From Ruegeria arenilitoris (GTDB taxonomy: Bacteria; Pseudomonadota; Alphaproteobacteria; Rhodobacterales; Rhodobacteraceae): 48,552 nucleotides of DNA. The position numbers were made by a program, and so were the translations under genes. The notes under the pieces were generated by a model. It saw nothing but the letters and a program-made list of their open reading frames with translations, was not told where the DNA came from and made no database searches. This document shows, piece after piece, positions 41,652 through 48,552 of this stretch (its first letter is position 1; every line of letters starts with the position of its first letter). The stretch lies in the NCBI RefSeq assembly GCF_013032445.1, contig NZ_WQCA01000021.1, positions 1 through 48,552 of the forward strand, read 5' to 3'.

Positions 41652-41727
41652 AAAGGTGCACTTTGAAGACTTTCGGGAGCTAAGTCTGCTTTCGCGAAGC
41701 AACGCAGGCTTTGCAAAGTGCACTTTT
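41652..41727. repeat. Structured inverted-repeat element (cloverleaf-like)
   Basis: Outer arms AAAGGTGCACTTTG (41652-41665) and CAAAGTGCACTTTT (41714-41727) pair at 13 of 14 positions. Between them lie a small hairpin with arms AGACTT / AAGTCT and another, GCTTTCGCGAAGC. The nested plan suggests a folded RNA or a small mobile repeat. Confidence 0.5.
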
Positions 41728-41805
41728 GCTCGAAGCATGGAAGATCGAAACCGCCGAAGGTTAGTAAGACTCGACGTTGGCTACCTTCTGCATCTTCGAC
41801 TGGAG

Positions 41806-41825
41806 AGCCCAAAAGCGGACGTTTC
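41806..41825 (+). repeat. Degenerate intergenic repeat element
   Basis: AGCCCAAAAGCGGACGTTTC, upstream region of the amine oxidase stop; related to 36557, 39168 and 48499. Confidence 0.5.
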
Positions 41826-41878
41826 AATATCCAAGCCGCACAATAAATCGGAAAATCAAGTAAGGCCGACGAAATCAA

Positions 41879-43033
41879 CTATGTCTGAAGAAGTAGCGAC
41901 ACAGCGTTGATCGCGGAGAACGCTGCTCCTTGCACCGTTGACTGAGCATCACCGCCAAGTGCCTCACCAGCAAAAAAGAGTTTGTTCGATACAGGCTGGA
42001 GAATGTCTACTATGTTCCAATTGCCTCGGTTGGACATGGAATAGCTTCCTTCGATGAACGGCTCCTTAGACCAGTTCATGGCTCGTGCAGCTACAAAGCT
42101 GTCGCCTACGACCTTGCCAAACATCTCCGTCAATTCTCGTATTACGTCCTGTACCAGTTCCGAGTGGTCCATTTCAGAGCGCGGGATTGCTGTGTCCCAA
42201 GCCGTAAACAGACCGAGCAGGTTCTCATCCGTCGGTTTTTCAAAAACTGCGTCATAGTAGATCTTTTCGGACCAGCCATTGGAAAGCACGCTCCTTCGGG
42301 GTCCATCAAATAGTATGTCGGGGTAAAACCGCTCGCGAAACTTGATGAAGACCTTGAAACCTACGCCGAATTGAATGTCACGTAAGTCCTCAAACCTTGC
42401 GTTGACGTCGGTTGAAGAGGTCACGATTTGCCCATGTTGCAACACGGAGATTGGTACTGTGACCAAAACTTTATCTGCTTGGTACGTCTGTCCGCGATGT
42501 GTCCGCACCACGATGCCATTGCCATCTAAATCGATATAGGTAACCCGAGTGTTCAATCGAATATTGTCTTTGATTCCCTCTACGACGAAGCGTTCAAAGA
42601 AACCGTACCAAGTTGTATCGAAAAACTTGACCTCGGCGTAGGCATGCCGAAGCAGGTCAAAATCACGCAACCGCCCATTGTGCCAAAATTGGTAGGTTTC
42701 GGGCCGATACTCTAGGGTACGAACACCAAGTGAGTCCGATCCTTGGCCAATTATGTCACCTAAGATCGTGGGGTCATCGTGGATCCATTCTGCACCTAGG
42801 TCTAATGGGACTTCAGCGAAATTCGAGAGGCGTCGAATCCTTCCTCCCCATCGATTTGACGCTTCAAGAACTTGCACACCGATGCCCGCGTTCACCAAAT
42901 GATACGCTGCTGTCAAACCGGCCGCACCGGCACCAACAACAATCACGCGCTTGGGTTGACGGGCTCGCATGATGCTTGGACTTGTCACCGCAAACGCCAG
43001 AGACGCGGTCGCGAATTTTCTTCGGTCAATCAT
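41879..43033 (-). CDS. FAD-dependent amine oxidase family protein
   Basis: A 384-residue flavoprotein. The start at 43031-43033 gives an N terminus with RRKFATASLAFA, similar to a twin-arginine signal, so export is possible. The dinucleotide motif GAGAAGL is at 34-40, the acidic residue in LEASN (Glu57) and the RWGGRI motif at 61-66. The C-terminal FAD segment LFFAGEALGGDAQSTVQGA is intact. It is somewhat shorter than monoamine or polyamine oxidases. It would deaminate or oxidise an amine, giving aldehyde and hydrogen peroxide. Confidence 0.88.
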   Translation of the reverse strand: MIDRRKFATASLAFAVTSPSIMRARQPKRVIVVGAGAAGLTAAYHLVNAGIGVQVLEASNRWGGRIRRLSNFAEVPLDLGAEWIHDDPTILGDIIGQGSDSLGVRTLEYRPETYQFWHNGRLRDFDLLRHAYAEVKFFDTTWYGFFERFVVEGIKDNIRLNTRVTYIDLDGNGIVVRTHRGQTYQADKVLVTVPISVLQHGQIVTSSTDVNARFEDLRDIQFGVGFKVFIKFRERFYPDILFDGPRRSVLSNGWSEKIYYDAVFEKPTDENLLGLFTAWDTAIPRSEMDHSELVQDVIRELTEMFGKVVGDSFVAARAMNWSKEPFIEGSYSMSNRGNWNIVDILQPVSNKLFFAGEALGGDAQSTVQGAAFSAINAVSLLLQT

Positions 43034-43235
43034 TTTAGGACCATCACATCTCAGCAAAGCGCTGGTCAATAATCGCCTCACCGCGGTTCAACCGTCCACA
43101 GTCTATAAATTGTGCATTGCGCTTGGAGGCAGTGGAATGCGGACAATCACACATGGACTTAGTAGTTCCCGAGATCGGACTGTGTTGCCGTATTCCGCAA
43201 CACAGCGAATGACGGCTATCGTTTCTTAACACTTC

Positions 43236-44312
43236 TCAAACTAAGTTCTGTTCCATCCGGTTTTTGTCTACTCTCAAATCAGACAGCATCCGTTTTGCCC
43301 AGGATAGAGCTCCTGAAGACAGCAAGAACACTTCTGGAATGACAAGCCACTCGCCAACCCAAACACCGCCAGATCGCTCATGTTGGTGCAGGGTTAGTTC
43401 CCCGATTTGCTCCGACCTTTGGCGCCCCAACCTTGCGACGGCCTCGGCAAATTCACTGGCCCGCTGGTTGCGTTTATGATGCATTGAGGATGAAGCACCC
43501 TTGCCGTTTTCATGGCATTCGCGCACCTCACAGATATCACTGGATGAAAGCAGGTTTATGTTGTGGGCTATTTTGCAGATCGTCGCACACAGCGCGCCGA
43601 GGGCGGTGACAATATCGGCCACGCCGTCACGCGCGTTTTGCCAATGAGGTTCTGCAACGCCCAGACCAAGCGCCTCTGCCATTCGCACCTTTATCTCTTC
43701 CCCCTTTCCATCATCATAATTTGACAAATCCCCTATCGGCCCGCCGATCTGAACCAACGCCCCGCGCCTTTCCGCTTCGGTGATTACCTCGCGACGACGC
43801 AGAAGCTCCGTGCGCCATACTTCAAACTTGGTCCGGAGCAGCATCGGGATCGCGTGTTGCCCGTTGGTGCGCCCCATCATTCGCGTATTGGGGTGCGCCT
43901 CGATCAGGCCTGTCAGACAGGAAACGAGCTGATCGAGGTCGCTCAACACGGTCGCCAGACCAAGCTTCATTTGCATTGCAAGCGCTGTATCCATGATGTC
44001 TTGTGTCGTACTCTTGAAATGAACGAACTTGGCGAGGTCCTTGCCGACATGTTCGCGCAGCTGCCCGACCAGTCCAACAATAGGTCTCCCGACTAGCCCC
44101 ATATCTTGCCGCAGGCGGTCTTGATCGAGCTTACCGATACAAAACCCGTCGAGCGCAACGACAGCTTCATCCGGTACGAGGCCCGCTTCATTTTGCACAT
44201 GCGCCAGCGTTTGTTCGACTTTGATCCATGCGGAGATTGTCGAGGATTCAGACCAGATGCGGCGCATATCTGTGCTGGAAAAGCTGCCTTGCATGAGCTG
44301 CCATTCAAGCAT
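43236..44312 (-). CDS. Fumarase/aspartase superfamily lyase (PcaB / adenylosuccinate lyase-like)
   Basis: A 358-residue all-helical lyase, at the short end of the superfamily. Its three conserved regions are visible: GRTNGQHA near 146-153, KSTTQDIMDTA at about 99-109, and the signature GASSSMHHKRNQ at about 271-282 with the catalytic serine loop. Two positions differ from common members: the His of GRTHxQ is Asn, and the final Pro of KRNP is Gln. PcaB-type enzymes also lack that His. It overlaps the TctA gene by 8 bases, so it acts on the substrate imported by TTT system 3. Confidence 0.85.
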   Translation of the reverse strand: MLEWQLMQGSFSSTDMRRIWSESSTISAWIKVEQTLAHVQNEAGLVPDEAVVALDGFCIGKLDQDRLRQDMGLVGRPIVGLVGQLREHVGKDLAKFVHFKSTTQDIMDTALAMQMKLGLATVLSDLDQLVSCLTGLIEAHPNTRMMGRTNGQHAIPMLLRTKFEVWRTELLRRREVITEAERRGALVQIGGPIGDLSNYDDGKGEEIKVRMAEALGLGVAEPHWQNARDGVADIVTALGALCATICKIAHNINLLSSSDICEVRECHENGKGASSSMHHKRNQRASEFAEAVARLGRQRSEQIGELTLHQHERSGGVWVGEWLVIPEVFLLSSGALSWAKRMLSDLRVDKNRMEQNLV

Positions 44313-45819
44313 CGCCTAACTCTCCCTGCGCCAATTTGCGCTCTTTTATGATGCCGCGAATGCGGAAGGCTATTGCCCCTGCACCAAGGAGCAGGAAGGC
44401 AAGCGCGATAGGGCGTTCAACAAAGATCAGCGCGCCACCATCCGACATTAGCAGGGATTGCCGGAACGTCTCTTCTGCGCCTTTGGCCAGAACGAAGGAA
44501 ATCACGAAGGCCGCAATGTTGAAGTCATATTTGCGCATTATCCAGCCGACGAAACCAGCACAGGTCATCACTGTCACATCGTACATCGAGCCGCGTGCTG
44601 AATAGGCCGCAACAAAGGCCGTCATGAATATCAGCGGATAGAGCACATTGGTCGGGATTTTCAGGATCAGTCGGGCGACTTGCGTGGCTCCGAAGTAACC
44701 GATCAGACCATAAGCGAGGATACCAAACATGCCGCAGGCAAAGAGCTTATAGACAAGTTCCTTGTCGGTCAGGAACAGCGTCGGCCCGACCTGGATGCCA
44801 TGGATCAGAAACACGCCCAGCAGGATTGCCCCAATGGTCGAACCTGGAATGCCCAATGTCAGCAGCGGCGCCATAGACGGGCCGGATACCGCGTTGTTGG
44901 CCGCTTCTGGCGCGGCCACTCCTTCCAATGCGCCCTTGCCCCATTGTTCAGGGTTTTTCGCGCGGCGCTTGCCTTCTCCATAGGAGATGAAAGCCGCAAT
45001 CGCTGAGCCAAGTCCCGGCAGTACACCAATGCCAGCACCGATGAACCCGCCCCGTACAGCATGGGGCAGACAGGGCTTATATTCGTCCCATGTCAGATCA
45101 TTGCCGCCAGCAGAGCTTTCGTTTTCCTTGGTCTCGCCAGTCGCTTTGCTCCGCTCTTCAAGTTGCGCAAAGACTTCGCCCAGAACGAAGACACCAATCA
45201 TCAGCGGCACCAAGCCGATGCCATTGGACAAGTCGAACGAGCCGAATGTGTAGCGCTCTTCGCTGGAAATCGGATCGAGCCCCACCATTGCCACCAGAAT
45301 ACCCAGGAGCGCGGACGCCAGACCTTTTACGATAGACTTTCCGATCACCGAGCCGATCACGACAAAGGCTGCAAAGTAGATGGCAAAGGTTTCTGGTGGT
45401 CCAAGTTTCAGCGCAATTGCCGCTATGAAACCAACGCCAACAACCAACAGAATGTCGCCCATGAGGTCGCCGATCACGGATGAGATCGTAGCAACCTTCA
45501 TTGCTTTACCCGCCTTACCAGCGCGGGCCAGTGGATAGCCGTCAATCTGCGTCGCGGCGCTCGCGGCTGTGCCAGGCGTATTAAACAAGATCGCGGCGAT
45601 GGACCCGCCATAGCGTCCAGATTTTCCGATCACGTAAAGAAAGGCGAGCGCAAAGAGAGGCGACATATAAAAGGTGATGGGAAGCAGCATCGCGATTGCA
45701 GCCGAGGCTGTTAGACCCGGCGTTGCACCCACGATCATGCCAACAGCGGCGGCAAGAACGATGGCAATGAGCAGCATCGGATCCGTGATGACTGAAAGAA
45801 GGGCGGGAAAAATTTCCAT
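44305..45819 (-). CDS. TTT transporter large permease (TctA family), system 3
   Basis: A 504-residue inner-membrane protein with GATPGLTASAAIAML near residue 30 and GVLPGLGSAIAAFIS in the second half, plus the YGGSIAAILFNTPG segment. A hydrophilic loop around residue 245 (SKATGETKENESSAGG) is longer than in the other two copies. It lies 5 bases after the small permease gene and overlaps the lyase gene by 8 bases. The linked lyase suggests an unsaturated or amino dicarboxylate as the substrate. Confidence 0.95.
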   Translation of the reverse strand: MEIFPALLSVITDPMLLIAIVLAAAVGMIVGATPGLTASAAIAMLLPITFYMSPLFALAFLYVIGKSGRYGGSIAAILFNTPGTAASAATQIDGYPLARAGKAGKAMKVATISSVIGDLMGDILLVVGVGFIAAIALKLGPPETFAIYFAAFVVIGSVIGKSIVKGLASALLGILVAMVGLDPISSEERYTFGSFDLSNGIGLVPLMIGVFVLGEVFAQLEERSKATGETKENESSAGGNDLTWDEYKPCLPHAVRGGFIGAGIGVLPGLGSAIAAFISYGEGKRRAKNPEQWGKGALEGVAAPEAANNAVSGPSMAPLLTLGIPGSTIGAILLGVFLIHGIQVGPTLFLTDKELVYKLFACGMFGILAYGLIGYFGATQVARLILKIPTNVLYPLIFMTAFVAAYSARGSMYDVTVMTCAGFVGWIMRKYDFNIAAFVISFVLAKGAEETFRQSLLMSDGGALIFVERPIALAFLLLGAGAIAFRIRGIIKERKLAQGELGDA

Positions 45820-45824
45820 GAGAC

Positions 45825-46292
45825 TTACCCCTGTATCCAGCTGAGCAGGTCAAACACATCGCCATAGGGCGGGAAAACACCAAGCAGCACAAAGAAGATG
45901 AGATGAAAAACCAGCGGGCAGATGACCACAGAAATCGCAAGACCGATCCAGCTCCGCACACCGAACATATATAGCACGATGGGAGCCACTATGGCCGTAG
46001 GCAATAGATACCCGAACCAGCGGAATGACTGTTGGTAAATCAACGCGATGATGAACAGCGCGATGATCTGAACGGTCGCACCATTACCTGCGCTGACGGT
46101 AGCGACATCGCTTGTCTGACGGGACGCACCGATCAGCAGGAGGCCAGACAAGCCCAAAAGAGCGACGGAGGCAGCAAAGGGCACGATCCCGGCCCAGGTG
46201 TCGCCGGGCGATGCAGCGGGCACCTGCCATGCGCCCCAGATGGCCACAAGTGAAACGATGGCCAGCACAAGACCTTCGGCATAAGCGCGCAT
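45825..46292 (-). CDS. TTT transporter small permease (TctB family), system 3
   Basis: A 155-residue four-helix membrane protein. The start at 46290-46292 (MRAYAEG) has GGGAGGATCAT immediately upstream. The longer frame would run through the hairpin at 46328-46352. Typical TctB segment GDTWAGIVPFAASVALL follows the first helix. Confidence 0.9.
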   Translation of the reverse strand: MRAYAEGLVLAIVSLVAIWGAWQVPAASPGDTWAGIVPFAASVALLGLSGLLLIGASRQTSDVATVSAGNGATVQIIALFIIALIYQQSFRWFGYLLPTAIVAPIVLYMFGVRSWIGLAISVVICPLVFHLIFFVLLGVFPPYGDVFDLLSWIQG

Positions 46293-46327
46293 ATGATCCT
46301 CCCTGAATAATGCGTGGACAGAAAGAA

Positions 46328-46352
46328 GCCGGGAGATCATCGATCCCCCGGC
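46328..46352 (-). terminator. Intercistronic hairpin between binding-protein and small-permease genes, system 3
   Basis: GCCGGGAGATC and GATCCCCCGGC pair at 10 of 11 positions around a 3-base loop, 9 bases after the binding-protein stop. Same position as the hairpins of systems 1 and 2. Confidence 0.75.
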
Positions 46353-46361
46353 CATGAGGAC

Positions 46362-47321
46362 TTAGTTGGTCAGACTTTCGACCAAAGGAGTGGCGTCCTC
46401 TTTCATAGAGCTCAGTGTTGCCTTGGCGTCCGCGCCGTTCTGATAGACCGGGCCAGTACCGCGCGACGCCAGCAATTCAGCAAATTCAGGCTTCCCTGCG
46501 ATCTTTTCCAGCGCGGCTTCCATCGCCGCGACCACTTCAGCAGGCGTGCCCTTCGGAGCAAACACGATCACCGGCGAGGAGACAGCAGCAAACGGAATGC
46601 CTAACTCCCCAAAGGCAGGCACATCCTTCATGATGCCATCGCGTTCCTGGCTATTAACCGCCAGCGCACGCAGTTGGTCTTCGAAGCCGGCAAGCTGCTG
46701 CACACCCAGGAAACCAAAGTCGGCCTGTTCGCCGATCAGAGCGGCACGGGTCGGGCCACCACCTTTGAATGGAACGTCTTGCGCTTCAATGCCGTTATTG
46801 GCCAGAAAGCCCAGACCGCCCACATGGTGAAATCCCCCGCGGCCAGAATGCGCCCAACGAAGCGAGCCAGGATCAGCCTTTGCCGCTTCGATCACGTCCT
46901 TAACAGACTGGAACGGGCTGTTTTTCGGGACCATCAGCGAGGTTTGCAATTGGCCAACCTGCGCGACGAAATCAAAGCTGTCCAGTGCATCAATGTCAGT
47001 ATCGCGGGTCATGGTGGACAGTAAGAATGAGCCACCTGAGGTCATCATCATGGTGTAGCCGTCAGGCCGTGCGCCGATGACAGAATTAGCTCCATTCAAG
47101 CCACCCGAGCCGGGTTTGTTCACTACGACGACAGGGACATCCAAAATTCCTTCGGCGGCGGCCGAGATGGCGCGGGCATAAGCGTCCGTACCGCCGCCTG
47201 CCTTATAGGGCACAACCAGGTTGATCGGGCGTTTGGGCCAGTCGGCCGCAAAGCTGGCTGTGGTTGTTGCAGCAAGGGCGATGCCTGCCAGTGCGGCAGA
47301 AATGAGTGTTCTGCGTTTCAT
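46362..47321 (-). CDS. TTT transporter periplasmic substrate-binding protein (TctC family), system 3
   Basis: A 319-residue binding protein with a Sec signal peptide cut after ASFA (residue 25). The mature protein begins DWPKRPINLVVPYKAGGGTD, with the family's PYKAGGGTD loop, and contains VVNKPGSGGLNG and PFKGGGPTRAAL, which contact the carboxylate in Bug proteins. The start at 47319-47321 has GGGAGGATCCT ahead. First gene of operon D, divergent from the LysR gene. Confidence 0.94.
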   Translation of the reverse strand: MKRRTLISAALAGIALAATTTASFAADWPKRPINLVVPYKAGGGTDAYARAISAAAEGILDVPVVVVNKPGSGGLNGANSVIGARPDGYTMMMTSGGSFLLSTMTRDTDIDALDSFDFVAQVGQLQTSLMVPKNSPFQSVKDVIEAAKADPGSLRWAHSGRGGFHHVGGLGFLANNGIEAQDVPFKGGGPTRAALIGEQADFGFLGVQQLAGFEDQLRALAVNSQERDGIMKDVPAFGELGIPFAAVSSPVIVFAPKGTPAEVVAAMEAALEKIAGKPEFAELLASRGTGPVYQNGADAKATLSSMKEDATPLVESLTN

Positions 47322-47370
47322 AGGATCCTCCCTAATTTCTCTCCTGATCTCACCTAGCAGATGACGAAGC

Positions 47371-47385
47371 TTGCGAAAAATGCAA
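47371..47385. promoter_or_regulatory. LysR operator candidate, upstream copy
   Basis: TTGCGAAAAATGCAA, an imperfect form of the palindrome at 47401-47415, exactly 30 bases before it and thus on the same face of the helix. Confidence 0.55.
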
Positions 47386-47400
47386 AGATGTTTATCTTGC

Positions 47401-47415
47401 TTGCATAAAATGCAA
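47401..47415. promoter_or_regulatory. LysR operator candidate, perfect palindrome
   Basis: TTGCAT-AAA-ATGCAA: exact 6-base arms. It contains the T-N11-A spacing of LysR boxes and lies between the divergent LysR and binding-protein genes, just ahead of the LysR start. Confidence 0.65.
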
Positions 47416-47421
47416 GTGACG

Positions 47422-48348
47422 ATGCCTAACATGAACATTAAAGCGCTTCGCGCCTTTAGAGCTACGCTGTCTGAAGGATCACTAGCAGCAGCAGCAAACA
47501 TACTGCACCTTTCGCAACCAGCGGTGAGTCGCTTGATTTCCGGCCTTGAGGGAGAATTGCGACTTGATCTCTTTGATCGCAGCGGCCGGAACCTCACCCC
47601 AACGCCCGAAGGGCTGGCGTTCTATCGCGAAGCGGGCCGCATCCTCGATAACCTGGATGAGATCCCTGGCATCGCCGCTGAGATTCGTGCAGGCCGCACC
47701 CAGAACCTTCGGATCGTCGCAATGCCACGCATCGCTCGCGCTCTGGCTTCCCCTGCTGTCGGCCAATTTGTTAAGGCAAACCCTGATACCAATGTCAGCC
47801 TCGATGTACGTGCCCGCAGAGAAGCTGGGAAATGGCTGGCCGGTCGGGAATATGACGTGGGCATTGGCGCGCTTCCCGTCGACCACCCCGACATCCAAAC
47901 TGAGCTACTGTTGCGCGTGAGAGCACAAGCCGTCGTACCAATTAATCATCCGCTTGCCGATCTGAAGGAAATTTCCATTGACGATCTGTCTGACGTTCCC
48001 GTTGTCCGCCTCATGCACGGATTGCTGTTGCGCGATCAATTGGATGATATGTTTCGATCCGCAGGGATATTACCAAAACAGACTTGCGAAGTCGCATCTT
48101 CTTCGCTGGCATGTGCTCTTGTAGCAGATGGCGGTGGTATCACAATCGCAGATGAACTCGTGGCCGCCGATGTAGATCATAACCGCGTTCGGGCAGTTCC
48201 AATTTCGCCTGAACGCTGGATGTCGTTTGGGCTTCTTTTTCCGCTGCATTCGGAACCAAACGAAGCGCGTGACCAGTTCGTTGAAGTCTTAAGATCGCAT
48301 GTCGCAACACTCGCGGCGTCGAGTAACTCGATAGAGGTGGTTAGTTAG
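47422..48348 (+). CDS. LysR family transcriptional regulator (TTT system 3)
   Basis: A 308-residue regulator with an N-terminal winged HTH (NIKALRAFRATLSEGSLAAA, then SQPAVSRLISGLEGELR) and an effector-binding domain. MPNMN at 47422 or the Met three codons later is the likely start, since the frame's earlier codons run through the operator pair; the ribosome site is weak either way. Divergent from the TTT operon, which it most likely induces when the transported acid is present. Confidence 0.9.
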   Translation: MPNMNIKALRAFRATLSEGSLAAAANILHLSQPAVSRLISGLEGELRLDLFDRSGRNLTPTPEGLAFYREAGRILDNLDEIPGIAAEIRAGRTQNLRIVAMPRIARALASPAVGQFVKANPDTNVSLDVRARREAGKWLAGREYDVGIGALPVDHPDIQTELLLRVRAQAVVPINHPLADLKEISIDDLSDVPVVRLMHGLLLRDQLDDMFRSAGILPKQTCEVASSSLACALVADGGGITIADELVAADVDHNRVRAVPISPERWMSFGLLFPLHSEPNEARDQFVEVLRSHVATLAASSNSIEVVS

Positions 48349-48552
48349 CGACTCAATTTGCCCCGCGGCGCATTCTTTTGGAAATTCGACCTTCAGAGAG
48401 CCTAGCATCCAGAAAACTGTCATCGGTGAATTCCGCGGAATCGGAGTTTTTGGGCTCGTACTCGACGTTCGCCGCCTTTTGCATCGGTGACTGGTGGCAG
48501 CCCAAACCGGACATTGCGATTTCAGCGCGCACTACGGTAGCTTTTTCTTATG
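48349..48552. other. Intergenic right end of the window
   Basis: No gene seen. It carries the intergenic repeat at 48499-48518; nothing else is recognised. Confidence 0.4.
48499..48518 (+). repeat. Degenerate intergenic repeat element
   Basis: AGCCCAAACCGGACATTGCG, best match to the copy at 39168-39186; both follow TRGYAG-like bases. Confidence 0.6.

Larger units (their letters stand above)
41530..41878. other. 349-base gap with nested inverted repeats
   Basis: No gene is supported; the open frames on both strands have no ribosome site and no recognisable content. The stretch contains the structured element at 41652-41727 and the intergenic repeat at 41806-41825. Confidence 0.5.

Noticed and set aside
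41652..41727. Integron attC site
   Set aside because: The arms lack the RYYYAAC and GTTRRRY core sites, and no integrase or cassette array is nearby.
41645..41910. Overlapping open frames on both strands upstream of the NmrA-like gene
   Set aside because: They arise from the inverted-repeat region, with no start signal or protein similarity.
43082..43235. Small gene between lyase and amine oxidase
   Set aside because: Open frames here have no ribosome site and no recognisable content.

Overview
The window reads as chromosomal (or chromid) DNA of a marine alphaproteobacterium of the Roseobacter group / Rhodobacteraceae. This rests on mid-50s GC by eye, dense ATGA-coupled operons, three tripartite tricarboxylate transporter (TTT) systems, many LysR/GntR/MarR regulators and the general look of the proteins; there is no rRNA or other marker to fix the genus. 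No tRNA, rRNA, CRISPR array, prophage or intact insertion sequence was seen.

Region A (1-9252) is a divergent acid-sugar locus. Leftward: TTT binding protein, small and large permeases, an ABM-domain protein, a metallo-beta-lactamase-fold hydrolase, otnK (3-oxo-tetronate kinase) and otnC (3-oxo-tetronate 4-phosphate decarboxylase). Rightward: an isopropylmalate/tartrate-type dehydrogenase, a Gfo/Idh/MocA oxidoreductase and a GntR/FCD regulator, chained by 4-base overlaps. Region B (17517-27605) is a second, differently assembled version: TTT genes, another isopropylmalate-type dehydrogenase, an Asp/Glu-racemase-fold protein, otnK, otnC, an RraA-like protein and an AbrB-type membrane protein leftward, and a double-winged-helix GntR regulator plus methylglyoxal synthase rightward. 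The otnK-otnC pair of A and B is the same 1,913 bases, apparently without a mismatch, and the identity stops at codon 3 of otnK. The expected flow is uptake of a hydroxy acid by TTT, oxidation to an oxo acid, phosphorylation by OtnK, decarboxylation by OtnC to dihydroxyacetone phosphate, and in region B a possible overflow through methylglyoxal synthase.

Between them (9468-17527) lie a Tat-exported nitroreductase-like protein with a MarR regulator, a set of exported or membrane proteins (SdiA-regulated-like propeller, small two-cysteine peptide, CIA30, TspO, a beta-rich secreted protein), and a LysR-controlled detoxification set (NTF2-like, VOC, MDR oxidoreductase, ABM).

Region C (27800-41529) is a string of small regulator-plus-enzyme units: a DUF4345-like gene broken by one in-frame TAG, two SDRs with LysR and AraC regulators, a degenerate adenylate-cyclase fragment, a thiol-redox trio (AhpD-like, peroxiredoxin-like, membrane-anchored redoxin), an ABM/membrane pair with a MarR, a uronate-dehydrogenase-like enzyme, a PACE exporter with its LysR, and an NmrA-like protein. 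Region D (41879-48348) has a flavin amine oxidase, a PcaB/fumarase-superfamily lyase and a third TTT operon with a divergent LysR whose likely operator is a tandem pair of palindromes.

Noteworthy structure outside genes: all three TTT operons carry a strong hairpin exactly between the binding-protein gene and the small permease gene; most regulators have a palindrome just in front of them; and a degenerate intergenic repeat (AGCCCAAACCGGACATT-like) recurs in regions C and D.
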